From: an uncultured beta proteobacterium
GTDB taxonomy: Bacteria; Pseudomonadota; Gammaproteobacteria; Burkholderiales; Burkholderiaceae_C
Assembly (NCBI GenBank): GCA_903960915.1
Contig: CAJCCO010000103.1
Coordinates: 1-64,000, forward strand
Length of the DNA stretch: 64,000 bases
Direction of reading: 5' to 3'
Below the pieces are notes generated by a model. That model saw only the letters and a program-made list of their open reading frames with translations, was not told the DNA's origin and searched no databases. Within the stretch, counting starts at the first letter, position 1; each line of letters opens with the position of its first letter. Both the position numbers and the translations under genes were made by a program. Below are positions 34,571-43,364 of this stretch, one piece after another.

Positions 34571-37180
34571 ATGTTGCAGACTTACCGTGCCCACGTCGCA
34601 GAACGCGCCGCCCTCGGCATTCCCCCTTTGCCCTTGTCCGCCAAGCAGACCGGTGAGGTGATTGAATTGTTGAAAAATCCGCCCTCAGGCGAGGAGGCCA
34701 CCCTGGTGGACCTGATCACGCACCGTGTGCCTGCGGGTGTGGACGACGCGGCCAAGGTCAAGGCCAGTTACTTGGCGGCAGTGGCGCATGGGACCGAAAA
34801 GTGTGCTTTGATCTCGCGAGAGAAAGCCACAGAATTGCTCGGCACCATGCTGGGCGGCTACAACATCAGCCCACTGGTGGACTTGTTGGACGATGCAGCT
34901 GTAGCGCAAGTAGCCGCCAATGCTTTGAAGAAAACCTTGCTGATGTTTGACCAGTTTCATGACGTCAAGGACAAAGCCGACAAGGGCAATGCCCAGGCCA
35001 AAGCTGTGTTGCAAAGCTGGGCCGATGCCGAATGGTTCACCTCGCGCCCTGAAGTGCCTCAGTCAATCACGCTGACTGTGTTCAAGGTGGACGGTGAAAT
35101 CAACACCGATGACCTGTCGCCCGCACCCGATGCGTTCAGTCGTCCCGACATCCCTATGCACGCTTTGGCCATGCACAAGAATGCACGACCCGGCATCACG
35201 CCTGAAGAAGACGGCAAGCGCGGCCCGGTCAAGTTTTTTGACGAACTCAAAGCCAAGGGCAACCTGGTGGCCTATGTAGGCGATGTGGTGGGTACCGGCT
35301 CTTCGCGTAAGTCAGCCACCAACTCGGTGTTGTGGTTCACAGGCGAAGACATTCCGTTTGTTCCCAACAAGCGTTTCGGCGGCGTGTGCCTGGGCAGCAA
35401 AATCGCGCCTATTTTTTACAACACCATGGAAGACTCTGGCGCGCTGCCCATTGAGCTGGACGTGAGCCAGATGCTCATGGGCGATGTGATTGAGCTGCGT
35501 CCTTATGACGGCAAAGCGCTCAAAAATGGTGCGGTTATCGCTGAGTTCAAACTCAAGAGTGATGTGCTGTTTGATGAAGTACGCGCCGGTGGTCGCATTC
35601 CTTTGATCATTGGCCGAGGTCTCACTGCCAAGGCACGCGAGGCGTTGGGCTTGCCCGTGAGTGCACTTTTCCGCTTGCCAAAGAACCCGGTGGATACCAA
35701 GAAAGGGTTCACCCTGGCGCAAAAAATGGTGGGTCGCGCCTGTGGTCTGCCTGTGGTGGCGGGCAACCAGCAAGGCATTCGCCCTGGCGCTTACTGCGAG
35801 CCCCGCATGACCAGCGTGGGTTCTCAAGACACCACCGGCCCCATGACCCGTGATGAATTGAAAGACCTGGCCTGCCTGGGTTTCAGTGCCGACCTGGTGA
35901 TGCAATCGTTCTGCCATACGGCGGCTTACCCCAAGCCGGTGGACGTGAAGATGCACCACGAGTTGCCAGACTTCATCAGCACCCGTGGCGGTGTGCCCCT
36001 GCGTCCTGGTGACGGCATCATTCACAGCTGGCTCAACCGCATGCTGCTGCCCGATACCGTGGGTACCGGTGGCGACAGCCACACCCGCTTTCCTATTGGT
36101 ATTAGCTTCCCTGCAGGCTCCGGTCTTGTTGCTTTCGGCGCCGCCACTGGCGTGATGCCGTTGGATATGCCGGAGAGTGTGCTGGTGCGCTTTAAAGGCA
36201 AGATGCAATCTGGTATCACCTTGCGTGATTTGGTCAATGCGATCCCTTTGTACGCCATCAAAGCCGGTTTGCTGACTGTGGCCAAGCAGGGCAAGAAAAA
36301 TATTTTCTCTGGTCGCATTCTGGAAATTGAAGGTCTGCCTGATCTCAAAGTGGAGCAGGCTTTTGAACTCAGCGATGCATCGGCCGAGCGCAGTGCTGGC
36401 GGTTGCACGGTGCACCTGAACAAGGAGCCCATTCAGGAGTACATCACCAGCAACATCACCATGCTGAAGTGGATGATTGCCGAGGGTTACTCTGACGTGC
36501 GCACCATCAACCGCCGTATCCAGGCGATGGAAGCCTGGTTGAAAGATCCTCAGTTGCTCAAGGGCGATGCCGATGCTGAATATGCAGCCGTTATCGAAAT
36601 TGACCTGGCCGATATTCATGAACCTATCGTGGCTTGCCCCAATGATCCGGACGATGTGAAAACACTTTCCGATGTAGCTGGCGCCAAAATTGATGAGGTG
36701 TTCATTGGCTCATGCATGACCAATATCGGTCACTTCCGTGCCGCTTCTAAGTTGTTGGAAAACAAGCGCGACATACCGGTCAAATTGTGGATGGCGCCCC
36801 CCACCAAAATGGATGCCAAGCAACTGACCGAAGAGGGCCATTACGGCGTTTTGGGTTCTGCGGGCGCGCGCATGGAAATGCCCGGTTGTAGCTTGTGTAT
36901 GGGTAACCAGGCACAGGTAAAAGAGGGCGCTACAGTGTTCTCTACGTCCACCCGAAATTTCCCCAACCGCCTGGGCAAGAACAGCAATGTCTATTTGGGC
37001 AGTGCTGAACTGGCGGCTATTTGTTCCAAACTGGGGCGCATCCCCAGCAAAGCCGAGTACATGGCCGATATGGGTGTGCTGACAGCGGCCAGCGATACGA
37101 TTTATCAATACTTGAACTTTGACAAGGTCTCGGACTACACCAAGGCAGCGGCATCGGTCAAAGCGAGTGCTGCTGCTTAA
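34571..37180 (+). CDS. acnB: Aconitate hydratase B
   Basis: Interconverts citrate and isocitrate. At 869 aa with an N-terminal HEAT-like domain (residues 1-160) ahead of the swivel domain it is AcnB, not AcnA. Motifs: [17 protein letters not shown] near residue 245, [21 protein letters not shown], given as the catalytic-region landmark, near 500, [13 protein letters not shown] near 712 and [11 protein letters not shown] near 772 with the cluster cysteines. The start at 34571 follows AAGGAG; an in-frame ATG 21 nt upstream is less likely. Confidence 0.97.
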   Translation: MLQTYRAHVAERAALGIPPLPLSAKQTGEVIELLKNPPSGEEATLVDLITHRVPAGVDDAAKVKASYLAAVAHGTEKCALISREKATELLGTMLGGYNISPLVDLLDDAAVAQVAANALKKTLLMFDQFHDVKDKADKGNAQAKAVLQSWADAEWFTSRPEVPQSITLTVFKVDGEINTDDLSPAPDAFSRPDIPMHALAMHKNARPGITPEEDGKRGPVKFFDELKAKGNLVAYVGDVVGTGSSRKSATNSVLWFTGEDIPFVPNKRFGGVCLGSKIAPIFYNTMEDSGALPIELDVSQMLMGDVIELRPYDGKALKNGAVIAEFKLKSDVLFDEVRAGGRIPLIIGRGLTAKAREALGLPVSALFRLPKNPVDTKKGFTLAQKMVGRACGLPVVAGNQQGIRPGAYCEPRMTSVGSQDTTGPMTRDELKDLACLGFSADLVMQSFCHTAAYPKPVDVKMHHELPDFISTRGGVPLRPGDGIIHSWLNRMLLPDTVGTGGDSHTRFPIGISFPAGSGLVAFGAATGVMPLDMPESVLVRFKGKMQSGITLRDLVNAIPLYAIKAGLLTVAKQGKKNIFSGRILEIEGLPDLKVEQAFELSDASAERSAGGCTVHLNKEPIQEYITSNITMLKWMIAEGYSDVRTINRRIQAMEAWLKDPQLLKGDADAEYAAVIEIDLADIHEPIVACPNDPDDVKTLSDVAGAKIDEVFIGSCMTNIGHFRAASKLLENKRDIPVKLWMAPPTKMDAKQLTEEGHYGVLGSAGARMEMPGCSLCMGNQAQVKEGATVFSTSTRNFPNRLGKNSNVYLGSAELAAICSKLGRIPSKAEYMADMGVLTAASDTIYQYLNFDKVSDYTKAAASVKASAAA

Positions 37181-37225
37181 TTAGCCAGTTGCACCCCCGG
37201 CTAAGGCTGGGGTCATATTTAAATA

Positions 37226-37260
37226 AAGCTCTGCCAGTGCAAACTGGCAGAGCTTTTTTC
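37226..37260 (+). terminator. Intrinsic terminator of acnB
   Basis: A perfect 13-bp stem AAGCTCTGCCAGT / ACTGGCAGAGCTT closes a gcaa tetraloop and is followed by TTTTTC. A textbook rho-independent terminator 46 bp after the acnB stop. Confidence 0.93.
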
Positions 37261-37309
37261 TATCGCGCGTGATCAACGTGATCAACGTGGTCTGCGTGAT
37301 ATTTTTTTC

Positions 37310-37526
37310 ATGAATGTGCACCAGTCCATCCCACTTTCCCTGCAAACGGTATTGCTGCTTGTGGGGCGCAATGTTTTCATGACCTTTGCCTGGTACGTGC
37401 ACCTGAAAAATTTGTCGACTACCTTGGTACACCACTGCGCTACTGAGCTGGGGGATTGCGCTTTTTCAGTACCTGTTGCAGGTGCCAGCTAAGCGCATTG
37501 GTTTCCAGCAAGCCGATCAGTCCTAG
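37310..37526 (+). pseudogene. Frameshifted, truncated DUF486 (DMT-type) membrane protein
   Basis: The first frame gives LSLQTVLLLVGRNVFMTFAWYVHLKNL, the start of the DUF486 family. After LSTT the family sequence continues in another frame as WYTTALLSWGIALF, then QYLLQVPAKRIGFQQADQS and a stop at 37524. The break is at about 37424, where ACC-T-TGG suggests one inserted or two deleted bases. The protein also ends after about 70 residues, whereas family members run to about 110. It is therefore a decayed gene. The surrounding 37181-37595 gap otherwise holds the acnB terminator, a GTGATCAAC 9-bp direct repeat (37269-37286) and the PhoB box. Confidence 0.8.
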
Positions 37527-37545
37527 TCTGGAGGGTAAACTCTGG

Positions 37546-37563
37546 CTGTCATAAAAATGTCAA
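37546..37563 (+). promoter_or_regulatory. PhoB box upstream of DUF47-pit
   Basis: CTGTCATAAAAATGTCAA matches the enterobacterial Pho-box consensus CTGTCATAAAACTGTCAC at 16 of 18 positions, with the two TGTCA half-sites 11 bp apart as PhoB requires. A third, inverted TGACA follows at 37569. It ends 32 bp before the DUF47 start, a position compatible with activation or repression of the phosphate transporter genes. Confidence 0.7.
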
Positions 37564-37595
37564 ATTACTGACATGCTGCCCATTAGGAGATCACC

Positions 37596-38243
37596 ATGTT
37601 CTTTGGCAAGTTGTTGCCTCGTGAAGGCAATTTTTTTGAAATGTTCAACCAGCATGCCGACCGCATCGTGGAGGCGGCCTGTGCATTCTCACAGTTAGTC
37701 GCCAATTACAACGATGTTCATTTGCGCGAAAAATACAACCAGGACGTGGATAACGCCGAGCGGGCTGCCGATCGCGTGACGCACGATGTGAACAAGGCAC
37801 TGCACAAGACCTTCATCACGCCGATTGACCGCGAACAGATTCATGGCCTGATCAACACCATGGACGATGTGGCCGATTTGATTCAGGACTCGGCCGAAAC
37901 CATGGCGTTGTACGACGTGCGCCATATGACCGTGGAAATTACTCGGCTGACAGATCTGAGTGTCAAATGCTGCGAGCGGGTTCGTGATGCGGTCAAATTG
38001 CTCGACAAAATTGCAGACCACAGCAACGCCGAGGCCGCTTTGAAAATTTGTGAGGAAATTGACAAACTGGAAAGCGACGCCGACCGTGTCATGCGCAGCG
38101 CCATGAGTAAATTGTTCCGTGAGGAGCCAGATGTGCGTGAAGTCATCAAACTCAAAGCCATCTATGAGTTGCTTGAAACCATCACCGACAAATGTGAAGA
38201 TGTTGCCAATCTGATCGAGGGCATCATCCTCGAAAACTCCTGA
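37596..38243 (+). CDS. DUF47 (PhoU-like) protein paired with Pit
   Basis: A 215-residue all-helical protein related to PhoU, seen in NAERAADRVTHDVNKALHKTFITPIDREQIHGLI (residues about 50-83, cited as short landmarks), DDVADLIQDSAE near 88 and KLESDADRVMRSAM near 152, where the E/DxxxD repeats bind metal clusters in PhoU. DUF47 genes usually lie directly before a pit-type phosphate transporter, as here (20-nt gap), and are thought to modulate it. AGGAG precedes the ATG. Confidence 0.92.
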   Translation: MFFGKLLPREGNFFEMFNQHADRIVEAACAFSQLVANYNDVHLREKYNQDVDNAERAADRVTHDVNKALHKTFITPIDREQIHGLINTMDDVADLIQDSAETMALYDVRHMTVEITRLTDLSVKCCERVRDAVKLLDKIADHSNAEAALKICEEIDKLESDADRVMRSAMSKLFREEPDVREVIKLKAIYELLETITDKCEDVANLIEGIILENS

Positions 38244-38263
38244 TCTAAGGCGGGATTTTTACA

Positions 38264-39274
38264 ATGCAAACCGTACAAGCAGCCCTGTGGGTGGTGGTTT
38301 TGCTGGTGGTGCTTGCCATCATGTTTGATTTCATGAATGGCTTTCATGACGCAGCGAACTCGATTGCCACGGTGGTGTCGACGGGGGTTCTAAAACCCAC
38401 ACAGGCCGTGCTCTTTGCTGCCTTTTTCAATGTAGCGGCGATTTTCATTTTTCATCTGAGTGTGGCCGCCACGGTGGGCAAGGGCATTGTGCAACCGGGC
38501 ATTGTGGATACCCATGTGGTGTTTGGCGCATTGTTGGGGGCCATTACCTGGAATTTGATCACTTGGTATTACGGCATTCCAAGCAGTTCCTCGCATGCCT
38601 TGATTGGCGGCATTGTGGGTGCGGTGATTGCCAAAGCGGGGGTGAGTGCACTGCTTCCATCTGGCATTCTCAAAACCGTGGCGTTTATATTTGTCTCTCC
38701 GGTGCTGGGGTTTCTTCTTGGTTCTCTGATGATGGTTCTTGTGGCCTGGTTATTTAGGCGGGCCCGACCTTCCAAGGTTGACAAGTGGTTTCGTAGCTTG
38801 CAGCTGGTTTCAGCGGGGGCCTATAGCTTGGGCCATGGCGGCAATGATGCGCAAAAAACCATTGGCATCATCTGGATGTTACTGATCGCAACGGGCTACA
38901 GTGCCGCAAGTGATCCATTGCCTCCTACCTGGACGATTGTCAGTTGCTACCTGGCCATTGGTGCCGGCACCATGTTCGGCGGCTGGCGCATTGTCAAGAC
39001 CATGGGGCAAAAAATAACCAAGCTCAAACCCGTCGGTGGTTTCTGTGCAGAAACAGGTGGTGCCATCACGCTGTTTTTAGCAACTTCCCTGGGTATTCCC
39101 GTGTCCACCACGCACACTATTACTGGCGCCATTGTGGGTGTCGGCTCAGTTCAGAGAGCCAGCGCCGTGCGCTGGGGTGTCGCTGGAAACATCGTATGGG
39201 CTTGGGTGTTGACCATTCCAGCCAGTGGATTTGTCGCGGCAGTGGCTTATTGGGTGAGCTGGCAAATATTTTAA
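38264..39274 (+). CDS. pit: Low-affinity inorganic phosphate transporter, Pit family
   Basis: A 336-residue inner-membrane symporter with about ten hydrophobic segments. Family signatures appear twice as inverted repeats: FDFMNGFHDAANSIATVVSTGVL near residue 24 (core GFHDAANSIA) and SLGHGGNDAQKTIGII near 190, together with GIPSSSSHALIGG near 103 and GIPVSTTHTITGAIVG near 278. It moves metal-phosphate with protons. Expected to be expressed with the DUF47 gene. Confidence 0.93.
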   Translation: MQTVQAALWVVVLLVVLAIMFDFMNGFHDAANSIATVVSTGVLKPTQAVLFAAFFNVAAIFIFHLSVAATVGKGIVQPGIVDTHVVFGALLGAITWNLITWYYGIPSSSSHALIGGIVGAVIAKAGVSALLPSGILKTVAFIFVSPVLGFLLGSLMMVLVAWLFRRARPSKVDKWFRSLQLVSAGAYSLGHGGNDAQKTIGIIWMLLIATGYSAASDPLPPTWTIVSCYLAIGAGTMFGGWRIVKTMGQKITKLKPVGGFCAETGGAITLFLATSLGIPVSTTHTITGAIVGVGSVQRASAVRWGVAGNIVWAWVLTIPASGFVAAVAYWVSWQIF

Positions 39275-39355
39275 GAATTTAAGTCGGCCAGTTCAACAAG
39301 CTGGTTGGGGCGCTGGATAAGTAGCTGGTTGCGTAGCTGATTGAGTAGCTGCTAG

Positions 39356-39802
39356 TTACTGAGAAATTTTTCGGGCTTCTTCGACTTGGTACTCGAAGTA
39401 ATGCTGAAAACTAAAAACGATGCTGCTCATCAGCACCGTGGTGCCCAACAATAATGCGACTGCGACGGCCCCGATGGTGAACCAGTTGGTTTGACCTGGC
39501 GCCGCATCCATAGGCAAATGGGGGTTGAACTTGGTGTTCCACTTCTCTGGGGTCATTAATCCATAAACAATGGCGGTCAAGGCGCAAGCCGCAATGGTAA
39601 ATCCGAGCAGAGGTATCAGTACCCAGCTCCATGGGTCGTCAATACCGTTCTTCTGAATCCGCTCCATGCCGTACAAGCCGAGCGCCGTGGGTACCGGTAA
39701 CAGCCAGCCCATCAGATCACCCATGCCTCGCAAATAAAACCGGTGCAAGCCCAGCGGGCCGCCGAAGAAAGTAAGCCAGGTTGCTATTGTTTTGTTTTTC
39801 AT
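39356..39802 (-). CDS. TM2-like small membrane protein
   Basis: A 148-residue protein whose N-terminus KTIATWLTFFGGPLGLHRFYLRG resembles the TM2 domain (GxxGxHRFYLG). It has four hydrophobic segments (for example WVLIPLLGFTIAACALTAIVYGL and WFTIGAVAVALLLGTTVLMSSIV) and a short charged tail. Function unknown. It follows the GNAT gene by 6 nt and is probably cotranscribed. Confidence 0.75.
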   Translation of the reverse strand: MKNKTIATWLTFFGGPLGLHRFYLRGMGDLMGWLLPVPTALGLYGMERIQKNGIDDPWSWVLIPLLGFTIAACALTAIVYGLMTPEKWNTKFNPHLPMDAAPGQTNWFTIGAVAVALLLGTTVLMSSIVFSFQHYFEYQVEEARKISQ

Positions 39803-39808
39803 GAATGA

Positions 39809-40336
39809 CTAATCGGTTTGTGGTGGGCAACTGTCGCCCAGGCCAATGGTTTTCTCCATCATGACGACATCCAGCCATTGGTTGAATTTCCAGCCGCAAG
39901 ATTTGAGAGTGCCGACGTGGTGAAAGCCAACGGACAAATGTAATCCGATAGAGCCGGTGTTGGCTGAGTCACCAATCACGGCAATCAATTTTCTCACGCC
40001 AGCTTTCTCGGCGTGTGCTGAGAGCTCTGCCAGTAACGCCCGCCCAAGGCCTTTTTCCTGTGCTTCAGGACTGATGTAAATGGAGTCTTCAGCTGAAAAT
40101 TTGTACGCCGGGCGGGGCTTGAACCAGTTGCAGTAAGCAAAGCCAAGCACCTGCTCGCCGTCTGCGGCCACCAGATAAGGCAGGCCTTTGGAAAGCACAT
40201 CTGCACGGCGCGTGCGCATGTCCTCTTGGCTGGGGGGATCAACCTCGAATGTGCCAGTGCCGTGAAGGACGTGGTGTGCATAAATTCCTGTGATTGCCGC
40301 AAGGTCTTGGTCTTGGCTGGATCGAATGATGGTCAT
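39809..40336 (-). CDS. GNAT-family N-acetyltransferase (phosphinothricin acetyltransferase-like)
   Basis: A 175-residue acetyl-CoA-dependent N-acetyltransferase. The N-terminus TIIRSSQDQDLAAITGIYAHHV, PYLVAADGEQVLGFAYCNWFKPRPAY and the acetyl-CoA loop EAQEKGLGRALLAEL near residue 92 match the PAT/YncA branch, which acetylates phosphinothricin, methionine sulfone or related compounds. GLHLSVGFHHVGTLKSCGWKF near 130 is a further family mark. Native substrate unknown. Divergent from rpsP. Confidence 0.88.
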   Translation of the reverse strand: MTIIRSSQDQDLAAITGIYAHHVLHGTGTFEVDPPSQEDMRTRRADVLSKGLPYLVAADGEQVLGFAYCNWFKPRPAYKFSAEDSIYISPEAQEKGLGRALLAELSAHAEKAGVRKLIAVIGDSANTGSIGLHLSVGFHHVGTLKSCGWKFNQWLDVVMMEKTIGLGDSCPPQTD

Positions 40337-40365
40337 AAAAGTAGGAAACGTTATAATGTGCGGCT
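40330..40365 (+). promoter_or_regulatory. Promoter of the rpsP operon
   Basis: A perfect -10 TATAAT lies at 40352-40357 with a four-of-six -35 (TGGTCA, 40330-40335) 16 nt upstream. The GTGCGGCT discriminator right after the -10 is GC-rich, as in stringently controlled ribosomal promoters, and is identical to that upstream of rplS. The resulting leader is about 105 nt and contains a CTGGCC/GGCCAG stem-loop (40379-40394). Confidence 0.65.
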
Positions 40366-40468
40366 AACTAGTGTGTCGCTGGCCGGGTGGCCAGTCGCGT
40401 GTCTCAAACGCTAGCTTACGTGTTAATTAATTGACGGACATAAAACTCCGCCACCCAAAGGATAAATC

Positions 40469-40720
40469 ATGGTCGTCATTCGACTCGCCCGTGGCGGAGC
40501 AAAAGCTCGCCCGTTTTTCAATATTGTCGTCGCTGACAAGCGCACCCGTCGTGACGGCCGCTTCATTGAGCGTATCGGTTTTTACAATCCGATTGCTACA
40601 GCCAACGAAGAAAGCATTCGTATTGCGCAAGACCGCCTGACCTACTGGAAGGGCGTTGGCGCCCAGGCTTCCCCTACCGTGGAACGTCTGATCAATCAAG
40701 CCGCTAAAAAAGCAGCCTGA
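40469..40720 (+). CDS. rpsP: 30S ribosomal protein S16
   Basis: The 83-residue S16 starts [20 protein letters not shown] and shows [15 protein letters not shown], the family signature. AAAGGA lies 6-8 nt upstream. It heads the usual rpsP-rimM-trmD-rplS unit, with rimM 8 nt downstream. Confidence 0.98.
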   Translation: MVVIRLARGGAKARPFFNIVVADKRTRRDGRFIERIGFYNPIATANEESIRIAQDRLTYWKGVGAQASPTVERLINQAAKKAA

Positions 40721-40728
40721 TTGTTGTG

Positions 40729-41292
40729 ATGACGCCCGGCCTCGAAGCCGCCGAATTGCCGGCGGACGCCATCGAAGTTGGGCGCATCGCTGATGCATGG
40801 GGTATCAAGGGCTGGTTCAAGGTCCTGTCCCATAGCGCTAATCCCGAGGCGCTTTTCGCATCCAAAACCTGGTTTTTATTACCCACCGAAAAAGGCCCCA
40901 AAACCTTTGCTGGTGTGGTCAAACTGTCTGTCAAGGAAGCTAAGCTTCACTCTGGAACTGTCGTCGCCTCGGCGCATCAGGTGGACGATCGCACGGCAGC
41001 AGAAGTGTTACGTGGTTCACGCATTTTTGTGGCGCGGTCGAGTTTCCCCCCTGCCGAAAAAGATGAGTATTACTGGGTCGATCTGATTGGCCTGGAGGTC
41101 ATCAACCGCGAAGGCATTGCACTGGGCACTGTCAAAGAATTGCTCTCTACCGGTGCACAAACTGTGCTGGTGATGGATTTTCTTCAGGATGGAAAAAATC
41201 AAGAGCGAATGATCCCTTTTGTGGCGATCTATATCGATGACGTAGACCTCAAGGCCCGCCGCATTCTGGTGGACTGGCAGCCTGAATTTTGA
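40729..41292 (+). CDS. rimM: 16S rRNA processing protein RimM
   Basis: RimM assists late assembly of the 30S head and binds S19. The 187-residue protein has the N-terminal RimM domain (IEVGRIADAWGIKGWFKVL, near residue 15) and the C-terminal PRC-barrel (EYYWVDLIGLEVINREG near 108, IPFVAIYIDDVDL near 160). A GTG one codon upstream (40726) could also serve as start. It lies between rpsP and trmD with 8- and 10-nt gaps. Confidence 0.95.
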   Translation: MTPGLEAAELPADAIEVGRIADAWGIKGWFKVLSHSANPEALFASKTWFLLPTEKGPKTFAGVVKLSVKEAKLHSGTVVASAHQVDDRTAAEVLRGSRIFVARSSFPPAEKDEYYWVDLIGLEVINREGIALGTVKELLSTGAQTVLVMDFLQDGKNQERMIPFVAIYIDDVDLKARRILVDWQPEF

Positions 41293-41302
41293 GGGTGGCG
41301 GT

Positions 41303-42052
41303 ATGCGTTTTGACATCGTCTCGCTTTTCCCCGAGCTTTTTTCTCCTTTTTTAACGAGCGGTATCACACGCCGAGCGTTTGAGTCAGGCCAGGTCAACGT
41401 TCAGTTCAGCAACCCCCGCGACTTTGCGCAGGGTAACTACAGGCGAGTGGATGACCGCCCCTTTGGGGGTGGACCCGGTATGGTCATGATGGCCGAGCCC
41501 TTGGAAAGATGCATTACCCAAATAACTGCGCAGCGACCCGATGTGCCGCCCGTAGTTCTTTTTTCTCCGGTGGGTAAACCCCTCAACCATGCCATGGTGG
41601 AGCGATGGTCTGCTAGCCAGGGCGCTATTCTGGTTTGCGGCCGATACGAAGGCATTGACCAGCGGTTCATTGATGAATACGTGACTGAGCAGATCAGTTT
41701 GGGTGACTTTGTATTGTCGGGCGGCGAAATTGCTGCCATGGCGCTGCTAGATGCCGTGGCCCGCCTTCAGCCCGGTGTCTTGAATGATGAAGGCAGCCAC
41801 CAACAAGACAGTTTTAATCCCATGCTGGACGGTTTATTGGATTGTCCGCACTACACCCGTCCTGAAAATTGGTCGGGCAGGGAGGTGCCCAGCGTTTTAG
41901 TGTCGGGTCACCACGTCCATATTGAACGTTGGCGCCGGGAGCAGCGACTGACCATGACGGCACGTTTAAGACCCGATTTGATTGACGCGGCGAGACAAAG
42001 CGGACGTTTGAGTTCTGAGGATGAGGTGACTCTCTCGCAGCTTCTGGGCTGA
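41303..42052 (+). CDS. trmD: tRNA (guanine-N1)-methyltransferase
   Basis: TrmD methylates G37 of tRNAs using S-adenosylmethionine, preventing frameshifting. The 249-residue SPOUT enzyme shows VDDRPFGGGPGMVMM near residue 51, VCGRYEGIDQRF near 112, SLGDFVLSGGEIAAM near 130 forming the trefoil-knot cofactor site, and CPHYTRPENW near 180. Length and motifs are standard. Confidence 0.97.
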   Translation: MRFDIVSLFPELFSPFLTSGITRRAFESGQVNVQFSNPRDFAQGNYRRVDDRPFGGGPGMVMMAEPLERCITQITAQRPDVPPVVLFSPVGKPLNHAMVERWSASQGAILVCGRYEGIDQRFIDEYVTEQISLGDFVLSGGEIAAMALLDAVARLQPGVLNDEGSHQQDSFNPMLDGLLDCPHYTRPENWSGREVPSVLVSGHHVHIERWRREQRLTMTARLRPDLIDAARQSGRLSSEDEVTLSQLLG

Positions 42053-42086
42053 TGGTATGTCCAGGCCGTCTGAATTCACTTCATAC

Positions 42087-42100
42087 TATAATGTGCGGCT
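42087..42100 (+). promoter_or_regulatory. Promoter element before rplS
   Basis: TATAATGTGCGGCT at 42087-42100 is identical over 14 nt to the -10/discriminator of the rpsP promoter. No good -35 is visible. It would let rplS be transcribed separately from rpsP-rimM-trmD with a leader of about 95 nt. Confidence 0.6.
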
Positions 42101-42194
42101 TAGCAGATCCTCTGGCGGCCTTTGGGTTGAACATTTCAACCTGAAATCTGTGTCAATCCTGGCACTGGCGCGACCATGATCATTAAAGGAAATC

Positions 42195-42569
42195 ATGAAT
42201 CTGATTCAAACACTTGAGCAAGAAGAAATTGCTCGTCTCGGGAAAGTTATTCCCGAATTCTCCCCTGGCGACACCGTTATCGTCAGCGTCAATGTGGTCG
42301 AGGGTACGCGTAAGCGCGTGCAGGCTTACGAAGGCGTTGTGATTGCCAAGCGCAATCGCGGACTCAACAGCGGTTTCATCGTTCGCAAGATTTCAAGCGG
42401 CGAAGGCGTGGAGCGTACGTTCCAAACCTACAGCCCGCTGATTGCCAGCATTGAAGTCAAGCGCCGCGGTGATGTGCGCCGTGCCAAGCTGTACTACTTG
42501 CGTGACCGCAGTGGTAAATCGGCACGTATCAAAGAAAAGTTGCCAGCCAAGAAAACAGCTCACGTTTAA
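42195..42569 (+). CDS. rplS: 50S ribosomal protein L19
   Basis: The 124-residue L19 has [20 protein letters not shown] near residue 23, [16 protein letters not shown] near 65 and [15 protein letters not shown] near 97, the family signature. AAAGGA lies upstream. The 142-bp gap from trmD contains its own promoter element, and an intrinsic terminator follows. Confidence 0.98.
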   Translation: MNLIQTLEQEEIARLGKVIPEFSPGDTVIVSVNVVEGTRKRVQAYEGVVIAKRNRGLNSGFIVRKISSGEGVERTFQTYSPLIASIEVKRRGDVRRAKLYYLRDRSGKSARIKEKLPAKKTAHV

Positions 42570-42584
42570 CTCGCGCTGTTCTCC

Positions 42585-42624
42585 AAAAAGCCGCCTCAGA
42601 ATCTGTCTGCGGCGGCTTTTTCTT
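42585..42624 (+). terminator. Intrinsic terminator of rplS
   Basis: AAAAAGCCGCC (42585-42595) pairs with GGCGGCTTTTT (42611-42621), with a small internal CAGA/TCTG stem, and runs into a T-rich tract. It ends the rpsP-rimM-trmD-rplS unit. Confidence 0.9.
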
Positions 42625-42637
42625 TTGGTTCAATCAC

Positions 42638-43339
42638 ATGTCCTCCCGAACGCCAGATTCTTCCCAGCCGCCTCTTGCTCTCTTTGATCCGGCCGCCGTG
42701 CCTGTGGTGCGTATAGATTCGCATTTGCCAGCTGTGGCGCCAGGGGTACTGCAGCCGTCGGCTCTTCGCCAGCGCTTTGCGCATCCTCCGGTCTGGGTGC
42801 CTGAATTTCATGCTGAGAAAAAATATTCAGACCGGCTGCCTATGCAGGCCGCGGTGTTGCTGCCTATTGTCATGAGGGAGCGCCCGACGGTCTTGCTGAC
42901 TCAGCGAACTGCTCACTTGTCTACCCATTCCGGGCAAATTGCCTTTCCTGGTGGCAAGGTGGACAAAGAGGATGCCCATGCCATTGCAGCTGCCCTGCGT
43001 GAAGCCCAGGAAGAGGTTGGGCTGGACCCTGGCTTTGTCGAGGTGCTGGGTACATTGCCGCACTACGTGACGGGCTCCGCCTTCATCATCACGCCGGTTG
43101 TTGCTTTGGTTAGTACGGGTTTCAGCCTGAGCCCAAATGCGCATGAGGTGGCGGATGTCTTTGAGGTCCCACTGGAATTCCTGATGAATCCATCACACCA
43201 CCGGCACCACCGGGTGGCGCATGAGGGAGAGTGGCGCGAATGGTTATCCATGCCTTACCAGGACGAGGACGCTGAACGTTTCATCTGGGGTGCTACGGCC
43301 GGCATGTTGCGCAATTTTTACCGTCTGCTGGCTGCCTGA
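42638..43339 (+). CDS. Nudix hydrolase, CoA pyrophosphatase-like
   Basis: A 233-residue hydrolase of the NudL/CoA pyrophosphatase branch. The Nudix box is GGKVDKEDAHAIAAALRE followed by AQEEVGL (near residues 108-134), and the CoAse-type flank RTAHLSTHSGQIAFPGGK just before it supports a coenzyme A substrate. The protein has an extra N-terminal stretch of about 60 residues. It begins 16 nt after the rplS terminator. Confidence 0.88.
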   Translation: MSSRTPDSSQPPLALFDPAAVPVVRIDSHLPAVAPGVLQPSALRQRFAHPPVWVPEFHAEKKYSDRLPMQAAVLLPIVMRERPTVLLTQRTAHLSTHSGQIAFPGGKVDKEDAHAIAAALREAQEEVGLDPGFVEVLGTLPHYVTGSAFIITPVVALVSTGFSLSPNAHEVADVFEVPLEFLMNPSHHRHHRVAHEGEWREWLSMPYQDEDAERFIWGATAGMLRNFYRLLAA

Positions 43340-43352
43340 GTCAGTGTGACGC

Positions 43353-43358
43353 TATGAT
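43353..43358 (+). promoter_or_regulatory. -10-like hexamer 6 nt before the cobD/cbiB-like ATG
   Basis: TATGAT ends 6 nt before the ATG at 43365 and no ribosome site is present, so a leaderless start is possible. The gene could also be translated by coupling to the Nudix gene, whose stop is 25 nt upstream. No clear -35. Confidence 0.35.
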
Positions 43359-43364
43359 TGTTGT

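Noticed and set aside
37269-37300. GTGATCAAC repeats as a CRISPR-like or iteron array
   Set aside because: Only two exact 9-bp copies and one degenerate copy, no spacers and no replication gene nearby.
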